Shown: piece by piece, positions 8,596-17,421 of the stretch
Layout: each line of letters opens with the position of its first letter
How positions within the stretch are numbered: position 1 is the first letter of the stretch
Assembly: GCA_963597355.1 (NCBI GenBank)
Contig: CAVBPR010000003.1
Span: 28,604 to 92,603, forward strand
Direction: 5' to 3'
Length of the DNA: 64,000 nucleotides
From: UMGS1766 sp963597355
GTDB lineage: Bacteria; Bacillota; Clostridia; Oscillospirales; Oscillospiraceae
The notes under the pieces: generated by a model
The model's input: only the letters and a program-made list of their open reading frames with translations
What the model was told of the DNA's origin: nothing
Databases searched by the model: none
Program-made: the position numbers and the translations under genes

Positions 8596-9990
8596 ATGGA
8601 CGCTTTACTTCACGTTGTGCAGACAATTAACAGCTATTTGTCTGACTACATTCTGGTCATCATGCTGGTTGCATGCGGACTTTTCTTCTCTATTCGCACC
8701 CGCTTTGTTCAGGTGCGCTGCTTTGGGGAAGGCATGCGCCGCGTGTTCGGCAACTTTTCCCTTCACGGCGGCAAGCATGAAGGCGGCATCAGTTCCTTTC
8801 AGGCGCTGACAACTGCTATTGCAGCTCAAGTCGGTACCGGAAACATCGTCGGTGCCTGCGGTGCTATTCTGGTTGGTGGCCCCGGCGCAATCTTCTGGAT
8901 GTGGATCATCGCTTTCTTCGGCATGGCAACCATCTACGCAGAAGCCGTTCTGGCTCAGGATACAAAAGTAGTCCACGAAGACGGAAGCGTTTCCGGCGGC
9001 CCGGTCTACTACATCAAACGCGCTTTTAATAATAATTTTGGTCGTTTTATGGCTGCATTTTTTGCGGTCGCCATCATTTTGGCCCTTGGCTTTATGGGCA
9101 GCATGGTGCAATCCAATTCCATCAGTGAAGCCTGCTCCAATGCCTTTGGCATCCCCGGCTGGATCATCGGCATTTTCGTTGCGGTCCTCTCTGGCATCAT
9201 CTTCATCGGCGGCGTTGATCGCATTGCCTCTGTAACCGAAAAAATTGTTCCGTTCATGGCCTGTGCCTATCTGGTGCTTGGCTTGATTGTTTTGATCGTT
9301 CGGATTCGCTATATTCCCGAAACCTTCGGCATGATTTTCCACTATGCCTTCGTTCCCAACGCCATCATCGGCGGCGGCATCGGTTATGCTTTAAAAACAG
9401 CTATCAGCCAGGGCGTCAAGCGCGGCCTGTTTTCCAACGAAGCCGGCATGGGTTCCACTCCTCACGCTCACGCAATTGCAAAGGTCGAAACACCTCACGA
9501 ACAAGGCGTGGTTGCCATGATCGGTGTTTTTATCGACACCTTTGTTGTGCTTACAATGACCGCCCTGATTGTTATCTCCACGCTGTATGCCGGCAATGGC
9601 ATTCTGGCCAGCGGAGCTGCCGATGGCGTATCCAAAACAAACATGGCACAGTTGGCCTTCTCCTCCGTATTTGGCAATGTAGCCGGTAATTCCATTGTTG
9701 CTATCTGCCTGCTGTTTTTCGCTTTTTCAACTATCATCAGCTGGAATTTCTTTGGACGAATCAATGTGAAATACCTGTCCCACGGCAGCAAAGCTGCAAA
9801 CGCAGTTTATTCTGTTATTGCAGTGGTATTCATCTTCCTCGGCTCCTGCCTGTCCAACGACCTGGTTTGGGAACTGACGGACATGTTCAATCAGCTCATG
9901 GTAATCCCCAACGTCATCGCATTGTTTGCACTGTCTGGTCTGGTTGTTTCCTCCATCCGCCAGCACGACAGTAAGAATTTACGCAAATAA
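8596..9990 (+). CDS. Sodium/proton:alanine/glycine symporter (AGCS family)
   Basis: This is a membrane carrier for small neutral amino acids driven by Na+ or H+. The 464-residue protein has about 10-11 hydrophobic segments and the family signatures AAQVGTGNIVGACGAILVGG and GVKRGLFSNEAGMGSTPHAH. I chose ATG 8596, behind GGGAGAGA; the open frame to 8326 crosses the riboswitch and terminator and cannot be coding. The glycine riboswitch makes glycine or alanine the likely substrate. It is a paralogue of the symporter at 25956-27389. A strong bidirectional terminator follows. Confidence 0.93.
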   Translation: MDALLHVVQTINSYLSDYILVIMLVACGLFFSIRTRFVQVRCFGEGMRRVFGNFSLHGGKHEGGISSFQALTTAIAAQVGTGNIVGACGAILVGGPGAIFWMWIIAFFGMATIYAEAVLAQDTKVVHEDGSVSGGPVYYIKRAFNNNFGRFMAAFFAVAIILALGFMGSMVQSNSISEACSNAFGIPGWIIGIFVAVLSGIIFIGGVDRIASVTEKIVPFMACAYLVLGLIVLIVRIRYIPETFGMIFHYAFVPNAIIGGGIGYALKTAISQGVKRGLFSNEAGMGSTPHAHAIAKVETPHEQGVVAMIGVFIDTFVVLTMTALIVISTLYAGNGILASGAADGVSKTNMAQLAFSSVFGNVAGNSIVAICLLFFAFSTIISWNFFGRINVKYLSHGSKAANAVYSVIAVVFIFLGSCLSNDLVWELTDMFNQLMVIPNVIALFALSGLVVSSIRQHDSKNLRK

Positions 9991-10001
9991 GTTCTACTTA
10001 T

Positions 10002-10048
10002 AAAGAGCCTCCGATTGCTTCTTTTCAAGAAGCAATCGGAGGCTCTTT
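10002..10048. terminator. Bidirectional terminator between the AGCS symporter and the convergent acetyltransferase operon
   Basis: AAAGAGCCTCCGATTGCTTC pairs perfectly with its complement across a short loop. T-rich sequence follows on both strands, so it serves the symporter (plus) and the small membrane gene (minus). Confidence 0.85.
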
Positions 10049-10051
10049 TGT

Positions 10052-10270
10052 TTATGCCATATCAATTAGCATTGGAGTTCTGGACAGCAGAATACATACA
10101 ACCGCTACAACCAGAAAATTTACCGCTGCAATCAATACAATCCATCTCGGTCTCATGGAACAGCCGCTGGCTTTGCAAACCAGTATACCGCAACCAATGC
10201 AAACCAGTGAGGTCACTGCTGCTATGCACAACATTTTTCCAATCCATGAAAATCCATAAATCCATCGCAT
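10052..10270 (-). CDS. Small membrane protein, function unknown
   Basis: The 72-residue protein has two hydrophobic segments (about residues 10-33 and 43-63) separated by a short basic loop (CSMRPR), so it is probably a two-span membrane protein. I chose ATG 10270 because GGAGGG lies 7 bp upstream. It follows the acetyltransferase by 25 bp in the same direction and ends against the bidirectional terminator, making it the last gene of that operon. I recognise no family. Confidence 0.55.
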   Translation of the reverse strand: MRWIYGFSWIGKMLCIAAVTSLVCIGCGILVCKASGCSMRPRWIVLIAAVNFLVVAVVCILLSRTPMLIDMA

Positions 10271-10295
10271 GGTCGAACCCTCCATTTACGCTCTA

Positions 10296-10868
10296 TCAGG
10301 CCCGGTCTTCCTCTGCAATCTCTCGAATTACTTTACATGGATTACCGGCAGCAATTACTCCATCCGGAATATCTTTTGTTACCACACTTCCTGCGCCGAT
10401 CACCACATTGCTGCCAATGGTGACTCCGGGAACAATCTTTACTCCGCCGCCAATCCATACATTGCTTCCGATGGTCACCGGTTTTGCGTATTCCAGTCCG
10501 GCATTTCGCTGGGCCGCGTTGATCGGATGCCCTGCCGTATAGATGCCGCAATCGGGTGCAATGAAAACATAATCTCCAATGGTAACCGGCGCTTCATCCA
10601 GAATCACCAAATTGAAATTGGAATAAAAATTTTTCCCTATATGGATGTTATATCCGAAATCACAGTGAAACGGCTGTTCCACATATCCGTTTTCCCCCAT
10701 GTCCGGAATAATTTCCCGAATAAGTTCCTTTTTCTGCTCGGTTTCTCTTGGAGAGAGCAAATTAAACGCATGGCATTTTGACTGACATTCCATGCGTTCC
10801 GCCAGCAGCTCTGCGTCATAATTGTTATCATACAAAAGACCCAAAGCCGCCTTTTCCTTTTCAGTCAT
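10296..10868 (-). CDS. Maltose/galactoside O-acetyltransferase family protein
   Basis: This is a cytoplasmic hexapeptide-repeat acetyltransferase that moves acetyl from acetyl-CoA to a sugar hydroxyl. The N-terminal Mac domain (MTEKEKAALGLLYDNNYDAELL) is followed by left-handed beta-helix repeats, with the catalytic histidine in YTAGHP and the CoA-binding end VVTKDIPDGVIAAGNPCKVIR. ATG 10868 is behind AGGAGG and overlaps the end of the LOG gene by 8 bases, so translation is coupled. At 190 residues it has normal length. The natural substrate of such enzymes is usually unknown. Confidence 0.88.
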   Translation of the reverse strand: MTEKEKAALGLLYDNNYDAELLAERMECQSKCHAFNLLSPRETEQKKELIREIIPDMGENGYVEQPFHCDFGYNIHIGKNFYSNFNLVILDEAPVTIGDYVFIAPDCGIYTAGHPINAAQRNAGLEYAKPVTIGSNVWIGGGVKIVPGVTIGSNVVIGAGSVVTKDIPDGVIAAGNPCKVIREIAEEDRA

Positions 10869-11418
10869 CCGATCTGCCTCCTGATCCAGCCTGAATAATC
10901 TCCGCAATTTCCTCTAAATTGCTGGCAAAATAAACCCGTTTCAGCCGTTCTTCTGTGGACAGTCCCGCCTCCACCATATGATTCAGCATTGCTTTTAAGT
11001 GGTTATAATAGCCGTTGAGATTATAGAAAATGCAGGGAGCATCCAAGAAATCCAGCGACACCTGAGACATCACCTCAGCGATCTCCTCCAGGGTCCCAGT
11101 TCCCCCGGGAAAGGCAATGAAAGCATCTCCCAGCTCCATCATTTTGGCCTTTCGCTCCAAAATATCCTTTGTCACGATCAGCTCTGTCAGACCATCATGC
11201 TGCAGCACAGCATCAATAAAAAACTGCGGTTCAACACCGATCACTTTTCCCTGTGCCGCCAGAGCGCTGTCTGCCAGAACGCCCATCAAGCCACTTCGGG
11301 AACCTCCATAAATCAGTGTATTTCCATTTTCCCCGATCCAGGTTCCCAATTCAGTTACGGCGCGCTTCAATGCCGGGTCGTTTCCCTCCATTGCACCGAG
11401 ATAAACTGTTATATTCAT
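10861..11418 (-). CDS. LOG family protein (TIGR00730-type nucleotide phosphoribohydrolase)
   Basis: The family cleaves N6-substituted AMP or related nucleoside monophosphates to base and ribose 5-phosphate. The 185-residue protein has the Rossmann-like GGSRSGLMGVLAD segment and the diagnostic PGGTGTLEEIAEV motif with the catalytic Glu. ATG 11418 has AAAGGAG upstream; six residues of extension to 11436 are unlikely. It heads a three-gene unit with the acetyltransferase and small membrane gene, 31 bp after the GGDEF gene. The physiological substrate is not predictable. Confidence 0.9.
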   Translation of the reverse strand: MNITVYLGAMEGNDPALKRAVTELGTWIGENGNTLIYGGSRSGLMGVLADSALAAQGKVIGVEPQFFIDAVLQHDGLTELIVTKDILERKAKMMELGDAFIAFPGGTGTLEEIAEVMSQVSLDFLDAPCIFYNLNGYYNHLKAMLNHMVEAGLSTEERLKRVYFASNLEEIAEIIQAGSGGRSDD

Positions 11419-11449
11419 GTCTGCGCTCCTTTCCAAATCCTCTTGCCAT

Positions 11450-12511
11450 TCAGCGGCGGGACTGTTTAAACTGATACATCATCGCATCCGCTTCTGCAAC
11501 TACATCAACAATGCTCTGATCCTTCGGATCAAAGGAAGCATAACCGATGGACACCAGGGGCATTCTGCTCTCCTTTTCCCGCAATTCACTCATTCGATCA
11601 AAGAATCCACGGTTTAACGTCTCAATGTTCGCCAGATTTTTCGTTAAAATAACGCAGAATTCATCTCCGCCATAGCGAAAGCATTTTCCAGAGTTAGCAT
11701 AGCTTTTTTTAATTGCTTCACCGATTTCCTGCAGCACCTCATCTCCGAATGCATGACCATAGACATCGTTGATTGCCTTAAATTGATCCACATCAAAAAA
11801 CGTCACAATGCATGACTTCTCCATGTGGGAAATTGCATTTTCAAAGCCCCTCCGGTTCAACAGGCCCGTCTGCTCATCCGTCTGCTGAATCATTTCCAGC
11901 GTAAGGACATATACCATGATAGAGGCAACCGACAGCGTCAAATAATCTACTTTCAGTTCGCTGTTGATCAGCTGAATACATACACCGGTGACCAGCAACA
12001 GAGCGATCAGTAAAAAGGTTGCATTGCCTGCATACTGATATTTTTTTGTGTTGCTGAAGATAATATGCATGACATAAAGCAAAGAAAGAATATAGGCCGC
12101 AATATAAATCCAATAGAACTGCTCGTGATAATAATAGTTGTTCTCGTCCACATAATAGACAAAGCCGAAAAACGCAGATACAAATTCAAAGCCTGCATTT
12201 GTTATCAACAGGACGGTACATACTCTTACCCATTTTCGCTCAATTATCCACGCAAAAAGATAACCTGTCAGCGGAGCAATCGACAACTCCAGCATCTTCA
12301 CCGCAATGTGGAGCCACCGGTATGCCACATCGGCTCCATCTAAAAGCGTTCCAAGCCATTCACAGCAGGCAGCAACCGAAATAACCGCAAACAGAAGATG
12401 AAACAATCTTCGCCTCACATGAGTCAATGTATTACTGTGTGCGATAAAAATTTGCATTATAATCAGCGCAAACAGATTGATTGCCAGCGCAGCAGTATAG
12501 TACTCAAACAT
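11450..12511 (-). CDS. Membrane-anchored diguanylate cyclase (GGDEF)
   Basis: It should make cyclic di-GMP from two GTP. Residues 1 to about 205 contain six or seven hydrophobic segments forming a membrane sensor region with no family I recognise. The rest is a GGDEF domain with the intact active site YGGDEFCV and the start signature DEQTGLLNRRGFE. No clear RxxD inhibitory site is visible and there is no EAL domain. I prefer ATG 12511 (MFEYYTAA) with AAAGGG upstream; ATG 12541 is possible. No c-di-GMP effector is visible nearby. Confidence 0.88.
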   Translation of the reverse strand: MFEYYTAALAINLFALIIMQIFIAHSNTLTHVRRRLFHLLFAVISVAACCEWLGTLLDGADVAYRWLHIAVKMLELSIAPLTGYLFAWIIERKWVRVCTVLLITNAGFEFVSAFFGFVYYVDENNYYYHEQFYWIYIAAYILSLLYVMHIIFSNTKKYQYAGNATFLLIALLLVTGVCIQLINSELKVDYLTLSVASIMVYVLTLEMIQQTDEQTGLLNRRGFENAISHMEKSCIVTFFDVDQFKAINDVYGHAFGDEVLQEIGEAIKKSYANSGKCFRYGGDEFCVILTKNLANIETLNRGFFDRMSELREKESRMPLVSIGYASFDPKDQSIVDVVAEADAMMYQFKQSRR

Positions 12512-12705
12512 CTTGATCGGCCCTTTAAATTTATTTTGCACGATGAAATCACGCTGTTTGCCTTGATTGTATCATAGGAATAATAATTTGACAACGATAT
12601 GGAAAAAACGCCCCATATTTTTACATGGATTTTTTCATACCTTAACAAAGCTGAAACAAAACTCCACTCATCCGCTTCAGATCACCCATTCTCTAGCTTC
12701 ACCAA

Positions 12706-12743
12706 CGCACAAAAAACAGGTGCACAGCATCGCTGCACACCTG
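12706..12743 (-). terminator. Terminator of lrgAB
   Basis: On the minus strand CAGGTGTGCAGC, loop GAT, then GCTGTGCACCTG is followed by TTTTTTG, starting 12 bases after the lrgB stop. Confidence 0.8.
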
Positions 12744-12754
12744 AAAAAGACAGT

Positions 12755-13447
12755 TTACCATATCATTGCGAAGATCGAGGCACCCAGCACAGTCATCAAC
12801 CCCGCAACTGCGATAGAAAGACTGCTCATCGCGCCCTCTACTTCACCTAATTCCATCGCCTTGCTGGTTCCGATCGCATGCGCCGAAGTTCCCAGGGCAA
12901 CGCCCTTCGCCACCGGCTCATGAATGCGGAAGAGCTTAAACACCAGCTCTCCAATCACATTGCCCAACACACCGGTAACGATAATTACCGCCACGGTAAT
13001 GCTGACCACACCGCCCAGTTCCTCACTGACACCCATGGCAATTGCTGTGGTAATGCTCTTTGGCAACAGCGTCACATAGGTTTCATGGGTTAAGCCGAAC
13101 AAAATTGCCATGAACAAAACACAGCCCAGACTCGTCAACACTCCGGACAATATGCCTGCAAAAATTGCTTTCCAGTACCGCTTCAACTGCTGCAGCTGCT
13201 CATAAAGCGGAATGGCAAGGCAAACGGTAGCTGGGGTAAGCAAATAACTCAGATATTTTGCCCCTTCATAATACGTGTCATAATCCATATGACAGGCCAC
13301 AACCACAATTATGGTCAACACGATAGAAATAAGCAGTGGATTCAGAAAGCCAAATTTCAGTTTTTTCTTCAGCCACATTCCAAACATGTAGGTTAGCAGA
13401 CTGACCGTCACGCCAAAAAAGGAGGAAGTCAAAATTAAGTCATGCAT
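12755..13447 (-). CDS. lrgB: LrgB/CidB-type membrane protein
   Basis: This is the antiholin-like or export partner of the LrgAB/CidAB family, linked in other Firmicutes to murein hydrolase control, overflow metabolite (pyruvate) uptake and cell lysis. The 230-residue protein has six or more hydrophobic segments and the family motifs LLPKSITTAIAMGVSEELGG and KGVALGTSAHAIGTSKAMEL. It overlaps lrgA by 8 bases. No LytTR-type regulator lies beside it. The name follows family convention; the actual role in this organism is inferred. Confidence 0.9.
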   Translation of the reverse strand: MHDLILTSSFFGVTVSLLTYMFGMWLKKKLKFGFLNPLLISIVLTIIVVVACHMDYDTYYEGAKYLSYLLTPATVCLAIPLYEQLQQLKRYWKAIFAGILSGVLTSLGCVLFMAILFGLTHETYVTLLPKSITTAIAMGVSEELGGVVSITVAVIIVTGVLGNVIGELVFKLFRIHEPVAKGVALGTSAHAIGTSKAMELGEVEGAMSSLSIAVAGLMTVLGASIFAMIW

Positions 13448-13808
13448 TCTTTTTCCTCGCCTTTCTGCCGCGGCGAATCACCGCTTGCGCCACCAAACCG
13501 GATACCGCCATAACCACTACAGTGCTTACAAAAGTGATTACTGCAACAGGAAGCCATATCGGCTTCAGCACTCCCCAGGAATCCAGCAGACCAACGGAAG
13601 CCGGAATAAACATGACCGGCATGATGTCGATCAAAAACTTTCCACTCTCTCGCACAGACGAAAGCTTAATCACGCCGGTACACAGTGCCCCCAACATGAG
13701 CAGCAACCCATAAATGCTGGCTGGAACCGGCAATGGAATCAGCCAGTGCAGCAGCTCTCCCAAAAAGGAGACAAACAGAATAATTGTAAATTGTTTTAAG
13801 TAACGCAA
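13440..13808 (-). CDS. lrgA: LrgA/CidA-type holin-like protein
   Basis: The small 122-residue membrane protein has four hydrophobic segments and the family signature PVPASIYGLLLMLGAL followed by a segment ending GLLDSWGVL. It is paired with lrgB downstream, overlapping by 8 bases. A TATAAT at about 13837-13842 on the minus strand could be its -10, but no good -35 is seen. A basic C-terminus (RRGRKARKKNA) completes it. Confidence 0.88.
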   Translation of the reverse strand: MRYLKQFTIILFVSFLGELLHWLIPLPVPASIYGLLLMLGALCTGVIKLSSVRESGKFLIDIMPVMFIPASVGLLDSWGVLKPIWLPVAVITFVSTVVVMAVSGLVAQAVIRRGRKARKKNA

Positions 13809-13920
13809 AAAAGGTCAGCTCCTTTGAATTCAAGAAGTATTATAGCACCGAATCCTTGGAATTGCTTGTCTTTTCCACCACCACATGATACAATTTTACC
13901 AAAAAAGGAGGCGATAAACT

Positions 13921-14868
13921 GTGCACTTTGAACTAGCTCCCCTGGAGGGAGTCACCACCTGGATTTATCGCAATGCATACCATCGTCACTTCACCCCCGC
14001 AGACCGCTACTTCACGCCCTTCATTGCCCCTAATATGAACAAGGGGCTGAACACACGGGAGCGAAACGATGTCCTTCCAGAGCACAACATCGCTCTGCCG
14101 CTGATTCCTCAAATTCTGACAAACCGGGCAGATTATTTTCTAACTGCCTGTGATGACCTGGCAGAGCTGGGTTATAAAGAAGTAAATTTAAACCTTGGGT
14201 GCCCTTCCGGTACAGTAGTAGCCAAAGGAAAAGGGGCTGGCTTTCTTTCCTATCCGGAGGAATTAAACCGGTTTCTGGACGAAATCTTTTCCCGTTCCCC
14301 TCTTTCGATCTCCATCAAAACCCGCATTGGCCGCTATAAAGACAATGAGTGGCCCGCACTGTTAGACCTATACTGTCAGTATCCTTTGACGGAATTGATT
14401 GTTCATCCAAGGGTGCAAAAGGACTTCTATAAAAACACGCCACGCCAGGAAGCGTTTCGCGCAGCCCTTATGCAAGCGCCCTTCCCTGTTGTCTATAATG
14501 GAGATTTGTTTACACCCGATGATCTGACAGACTTCTCCGCCCGCTTTCCCAGCGCGGATACGGTAATGCTGGGTAGAGGGATATTATGTAATCCATGGTT
14601 GCTGGGCGGAGCACCAAACTTGAATACACTGCAGGAGTTTCACGACGAACTTCTGGATGGTTATCGCCAGATTTTATTTGGCGATGGACCGGTACTGTGC
14701 AAAATGAAAGGAATTTGGACGTATCTGATTCAAAGCTTCACAAACTACCGCCCCTATCAAAAAATCATTCGCAAAACCCGTCATCTCAGCGAATACCAGG
14801 CCACGGTCCGCTCACTGCTTCATAATGAGGACTTTATTCCAAACACCCGATGGAGCGCAGATGGTTAA
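13921..14868 (+). CDS. dus: tRNA-dihydrouridine synthase family protein
   Basis: This is a flavin enzyme that reduces uridine in tRNA to dihydrouridine. The 315-residue TIM barrel starts at the expected strand (LAPLEGVT) and carries the catalytic Cys94 in LNLGCPSGTVVAKGKGAGF. Substrate and FMN sites follow in ISIKTRIG, IVHPRVQKDFY, VYNGDLFTPDD and VMLGRGILCNPWLLG. The start is GTG 13921 with AAGGAGG upstream. The LysR gene starts 11 bases downstream and is probably cotranscribed. Confidence 0.93.
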   Translation: MHFELAPLEGVTTWIYRNAYHRHFTPADRYFTPFIAPNMNKGLNTRERNDVLPEHNIALPLIPQILTNRADYFLTACDDLAELGYKEVNLNLGCPSGTVVAKGKGAGFLSYPEELNRFLDEIFSRSPLSISIKTRIGRYKDNEWPALLDLYCQYPLTELIVHPRVQKDFYKNTPRQEAFRAALMQAPFPVVYNGDLFTPDDLTDFSARFPSADTVMLGRGILCNPWLLGGAPNLNTLQEFHDELLDGYRQILFGDGPVLCKMKGIWTYLIQSFTNYRPYQKIIRKTRHLSEYQATVRSLLHNEDFIPNTRWSADG

Positions 14869-14879
14869 CGGAGGATTGT

Positions 14880-15797
14880 ATGAACCTTCAACATTTAAAA
14901 TATGCTGTGAAAGCGGCTGAATTTTCCTCTTTTAATAAAGCGGCTGACGCATTATACGTCAGCCAGCCGAATCTCTCCCGCGCAATACGAGAGTTGGAAC
15001 AAGAGCTGGGCATCACTTTGTTCAAGCGCACACCACAGGGTGTCAGCCTTACCTTTGCGGGAGAAGACTTTCTCGTCCACGCCAGAATTATTTTAGACGA
15101 GGTGGAGCAAATGGAGCGCCTGTCTTCCGGCGAGCGCACGCTCCAGCGCTTCAGTCTGTGTGTTCCCCGCGCCGGTTATATTTCCAATGCCTTCACCCGC
15201 TTTCTGGCTCAGCTGGACAACGAGAAAAAAATGCTGGTGGATTTCAAAGAAACCGGTGCCATCGGCGCGCTGCAAAACCTGCTCAACGGTTCCTTCCAGC
15301 TCGGAATTCTGCGCTATCAGAAAGCGGTAGAGCCTTATTTTCAGGCTCTGCTCCGGGAACAGGGATTGAGCTGCCGCAGTGTGTGCAATTTCACCTATGT
15401 TGCCGCCATGAGCAAATTTTCCCCTTTGGCGCAGCGAAACGAACTTTACTTTCAGGATTTAAAAACTGCCACCGAAATCACCCATGGTGACTCGTATCTG
15501 CTTTCTTCTGTCCGAAATCTGCCGGATCAGGAAACGGAAATAGGCACCGACCGACGCATTCACGTTTATGACAGCATGGGACAACTCGCCATGTTAGGTC
15601 AGATTCCAGATGCATTTATGATGGTCTATCCTTTGGAAGAAGAACTTCTGGAACGGTATCAGCTGGTGCAAAAGCCCATTATCGATTTTGCCGAACCCTG
15701 CTGCGATGTACTCATTCATCGAAAAAATTACCATTTCTCTGCACTGGATAAGCTGTTTTTAAAAGAATTGGATTTTACAAGAAAAGAAAATCAATAA
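14880..15797 (+). CDS. LysR-family transcriptional regulator
   Basis: The N-terminal winged helix-turn-helix (MNLQHLKYAVKAAEFSS, then NKAADALYVSQPNLSRAIRE and LGITLFKRT) is followed by a periplasmic-binding-like effector domain, 305 residues in all. ATG 14880 lies 8 bases after GGAGG; the open frame from 14850 overlaps dus. It follows dus and is not divergent from any target, so its regulon cannot be guessed; the alcohol dehydrogenase downstream is separated by a strong terminator. Confidence 0.92.
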   Translation: MNLQHLKYAVKAAEFSSFNKAADALYVSQPNLSRAIRELEQELGITLFKRTPQGVSLTFAGEDFLVHARIILDEVEQMERLSSGERTLQRFSLCVPRAGYISNAFTRFLAQLDNEKKMLVDFKETGAIGALQNLLNGSFQLGILRYQKAVEPYFQALLREQGLSCRSVCNFTYVAAMSKFSPLAQRNELYFQDLKTATEITHGDSYLLSSVRNLPDQETEIGTDRRIHVYDSMGQLAMLGQIPDAFMMVYPLEEELLERYQLVQKPIIDFAEPCCDVLIHRKNYHFSALDKLFLKELDFTRKENQ

Positions 15798-15840
15798 ATA
15801 ACCGCGGAGCATATAATATGTATACTCCGCGGTTATATCA
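15798..15840 (+). terminator. Terminator of dus-lysR
   Basis: ATAACCGCGGAG and CTCCGCGGTTAT form a perfect 12-bp stem directly after the LysR stop, followed by ATCATTTTTG. Confidence 0.8.
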
Positions 15841-15881
15841 TTTTTGATATAAGTCATTCCGGAAACTATATAGCTAATTTC

Positions 15882-15910
15882 TTGACTTTGTGCGAGTTCG
15901 TTAATAAAAT
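15882..15910 (+). promoter_or_regulatory. Sigma-A promoter of the alcohol dehydrogenase
   Basis: -35 TTGACT (15882-15887), a 17-bp spacer and -10 TAAAAT (15905-15910). The leader of nearly 190 nt up to ATG 16103 has no open gene or recognised riboswitch. Confidence 0.75.
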
Positions 15911-15915
15911 AACAA
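15898..15915 (+). promoter_or_regulatory. Rex-like operator overlapping the -10 of the alcohol dehydrogenase promoter
   Basis: TCGTTAA-TAAA-ATAACAA matches the Rex consensus TTGTTAA-N4-TTAACAA with two mismatches, one per half site. It covers the -10 completely, so bound Rex would block transcription. Rex releases DNA when NADH/NAD+ is high, which suits an NADH-consuming alcohol dehydrogenase. No rex gene is in the window. Confidence 0.6.
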
Positions 15916-16102
15916 TCAGTAAGAGGCTCCTACACGCGATCGTCAATTCGTTGTTTGAACACAAAAATTATCGCTTTCCTTGTTTATTTGCACAAGAATT
16001 TCCCGCTGAGAATCTGTTAGGATATCAGCACAGCGGAACTCAACTCCGTTACTAACTGACCGCATCCCCCCAGCGATCGAAACGACATAGGAGGTAATTA
16101 TT

Positions 16103-17320
16103 ATGGCAAGATTCACCCTTCCCCGCGATCTGTATCATGGCAAAGGTGCTCTGGAGGCACTGAAAAATTTTGAAGGCAAGAAGGCAATGATCTGCGTAGG
16201 CGGCGGATCCATGAAGCGTTTTGGTTTTCTGGATCGCGCTGTCGACTACCTGAAGGAAGCCGGCATGGAAGTCCAGCTGTTCGAGGGTATTGAACCGGAT
16301 CCCAGCGTGGATACCGTTATGAAAGGTGCTGCTGCCATGGAGGCATTCCAGCCCGATTGGATCATCGCCATGGGCGGCGGTTCTCCCATTGATGCCGCAA
16401 AAGCCATGTGGATTAAGTATGAATATCCTGAGATCACATTTGAAGAGATGTGCAAGGTATTCGGCATTCCGAAACTGCGTCGTAAAGCACACTTCTGCGC
16501 CATTTCCTCCACATCCGGCACGGCCACAGAAGTAACCGCTTTCTCCATCATTACCGATTATGAAAAGGGCATCAAGTACCCCATTGCCGACTTTGAGATT
16601 ACGCCGGACGTTGCTATTGTCGATCCTGACCTGGCAGAAACCATGCCTGCTAAGCTGGTTGCTCACACCGGAATGGATGCTATGACCCATGCAATCGAGG
16701 CCTATGTTTCCACGGCAAACTGTGATTTCACAGATCCTCTCGCCATTTGGGCCATCAAGATGATTCAGCGCGACCTTATCGACTCCTTCAAGGGTGACAT
16801 GACCAAGCGCGATTCCATGCACAACGCCCAGTGTCTGGCCGGTATGGCGTTCTCCAATGCTCTGTTGGGAATCGTCCACTCTATGGCTCACAAGACCGGT
16901 GCGGCATTTGCTGATTACGGCGCCCACATCATCCATGGTGCAGCCAATGCCATGTACCTGCCCAAGGTCATCGCCTTCAACGCCAAAGATCCGACTGCCA
17001 AGGCACGCTATGGTGTTATTGCCGACTACATGGGTCTGGGCGGCAGCAATGACGATGAAAAGGTAGCTCTGCTCATCGCCTATCTGCGGAAAATGAATGA
17101 TGACCTGAACATTCCTCATTGCATTCAGCACTACGGGCCGGACAGCTATCCTACCGAGCAGGGCTTTGTTCCGGAAGATGTCTTCCTTGCCCGCCTGCCT
17201 GAGATTGCAACAAATGCAATCGGTGATGCATGCACCGGATCCAATCCCCGCATCCCGACCCAGGAAGAAATGGAGAAGCTGCTCAAGTGCTGCTATTATG
17301 ACACAGAGGTTGATTTCTGA
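16103..17320 (+). CDS. Iron-containing alcohol dehydrogenase
   Basis: This is a group III NAD(P)-dependent alcohol dehydrogenase that reduces short aldehydes to alcohols (or the reverse) during fermentation. The 405-residue protein has the nucleotide-binding GGGSPIDAAKAMW, the threonine/serine-rich STSGTATEVTAF, and the metal-binding region GMDAMTHAIEAY with the later histidines HSMAHKTGA and HGAANA. ATG 16103 is behind AGGAGG. It is a single-gene unit between two terminators. Substrate specificity (butanol, ethanol, propanediol) cannot be told from sequence. Confidence 0.93.
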   Translation: MARFTLPRDLYHGKGALEALKNFEGKKAMICVGGGSMKRFGFLDRAVDYLKEAGMEVQLFEGIEPDPSVDTVMKGAAAMEAFQPDWIIAMGGGSPIDAAKAMWIKYEYPEITFEEMCKVFGIPKLRRKAHFCAISSTSGTATEVTAFSIITDYEKGIKYPIADFEITPDVAIVDPDLAETMPAKLVAHTGMDAMTHAIEAYVSTANCDFTDPLAIWAIKMIQRDLIDSFKGDMTKRDSMHNAQCLAGMAFSNALLGIVHSMAHKTGAAFADYGAHIIHGAANAMYLPKVIAFNAKDPTAKARYGVIADYMGLGGSNDDEKVALLIAYLRKMNDDLNIPHCIQHYGPDSYPTEQGFVPEDVFLARLPEIATNAIGDACTGSNPRIPTQEEMEKLLKCCYYDTEVDF

Positions 17321-17368
17321 TCGAATCACTTCGCTCATATCCCTCTCTTCTTCTCCTCCCCACATTAT

Positions 17369-17419
17369 GCGGGAAGCGCATCCGCCAGCCTGGCGGATGC
17401 GCTTCCCGCTTTTTTATTT
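17369..17419. terminator. Bidirectional terminator between alcohol dehydrogenase and desulfoferrodoxin
   Basis: A 20-bp stem, GCGGGAAGCGCATCCGCCAG and its complement, is followed on the plus strand by TTTTTTATTTT. The convergent desulfoferrodoxin gene ends at 17422. Confidence 0.85.
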
Positions 17420-17421
17420 TA

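Noticed and set aside
16052..17365. A 437-codon minus-strand frame opposite the alcohol dehydrogenase
   Set aside because: It is a shadow of the dehydrogenase gene; it runs through the terminator at one end and the ribosome site at the other, with no family resemblance.
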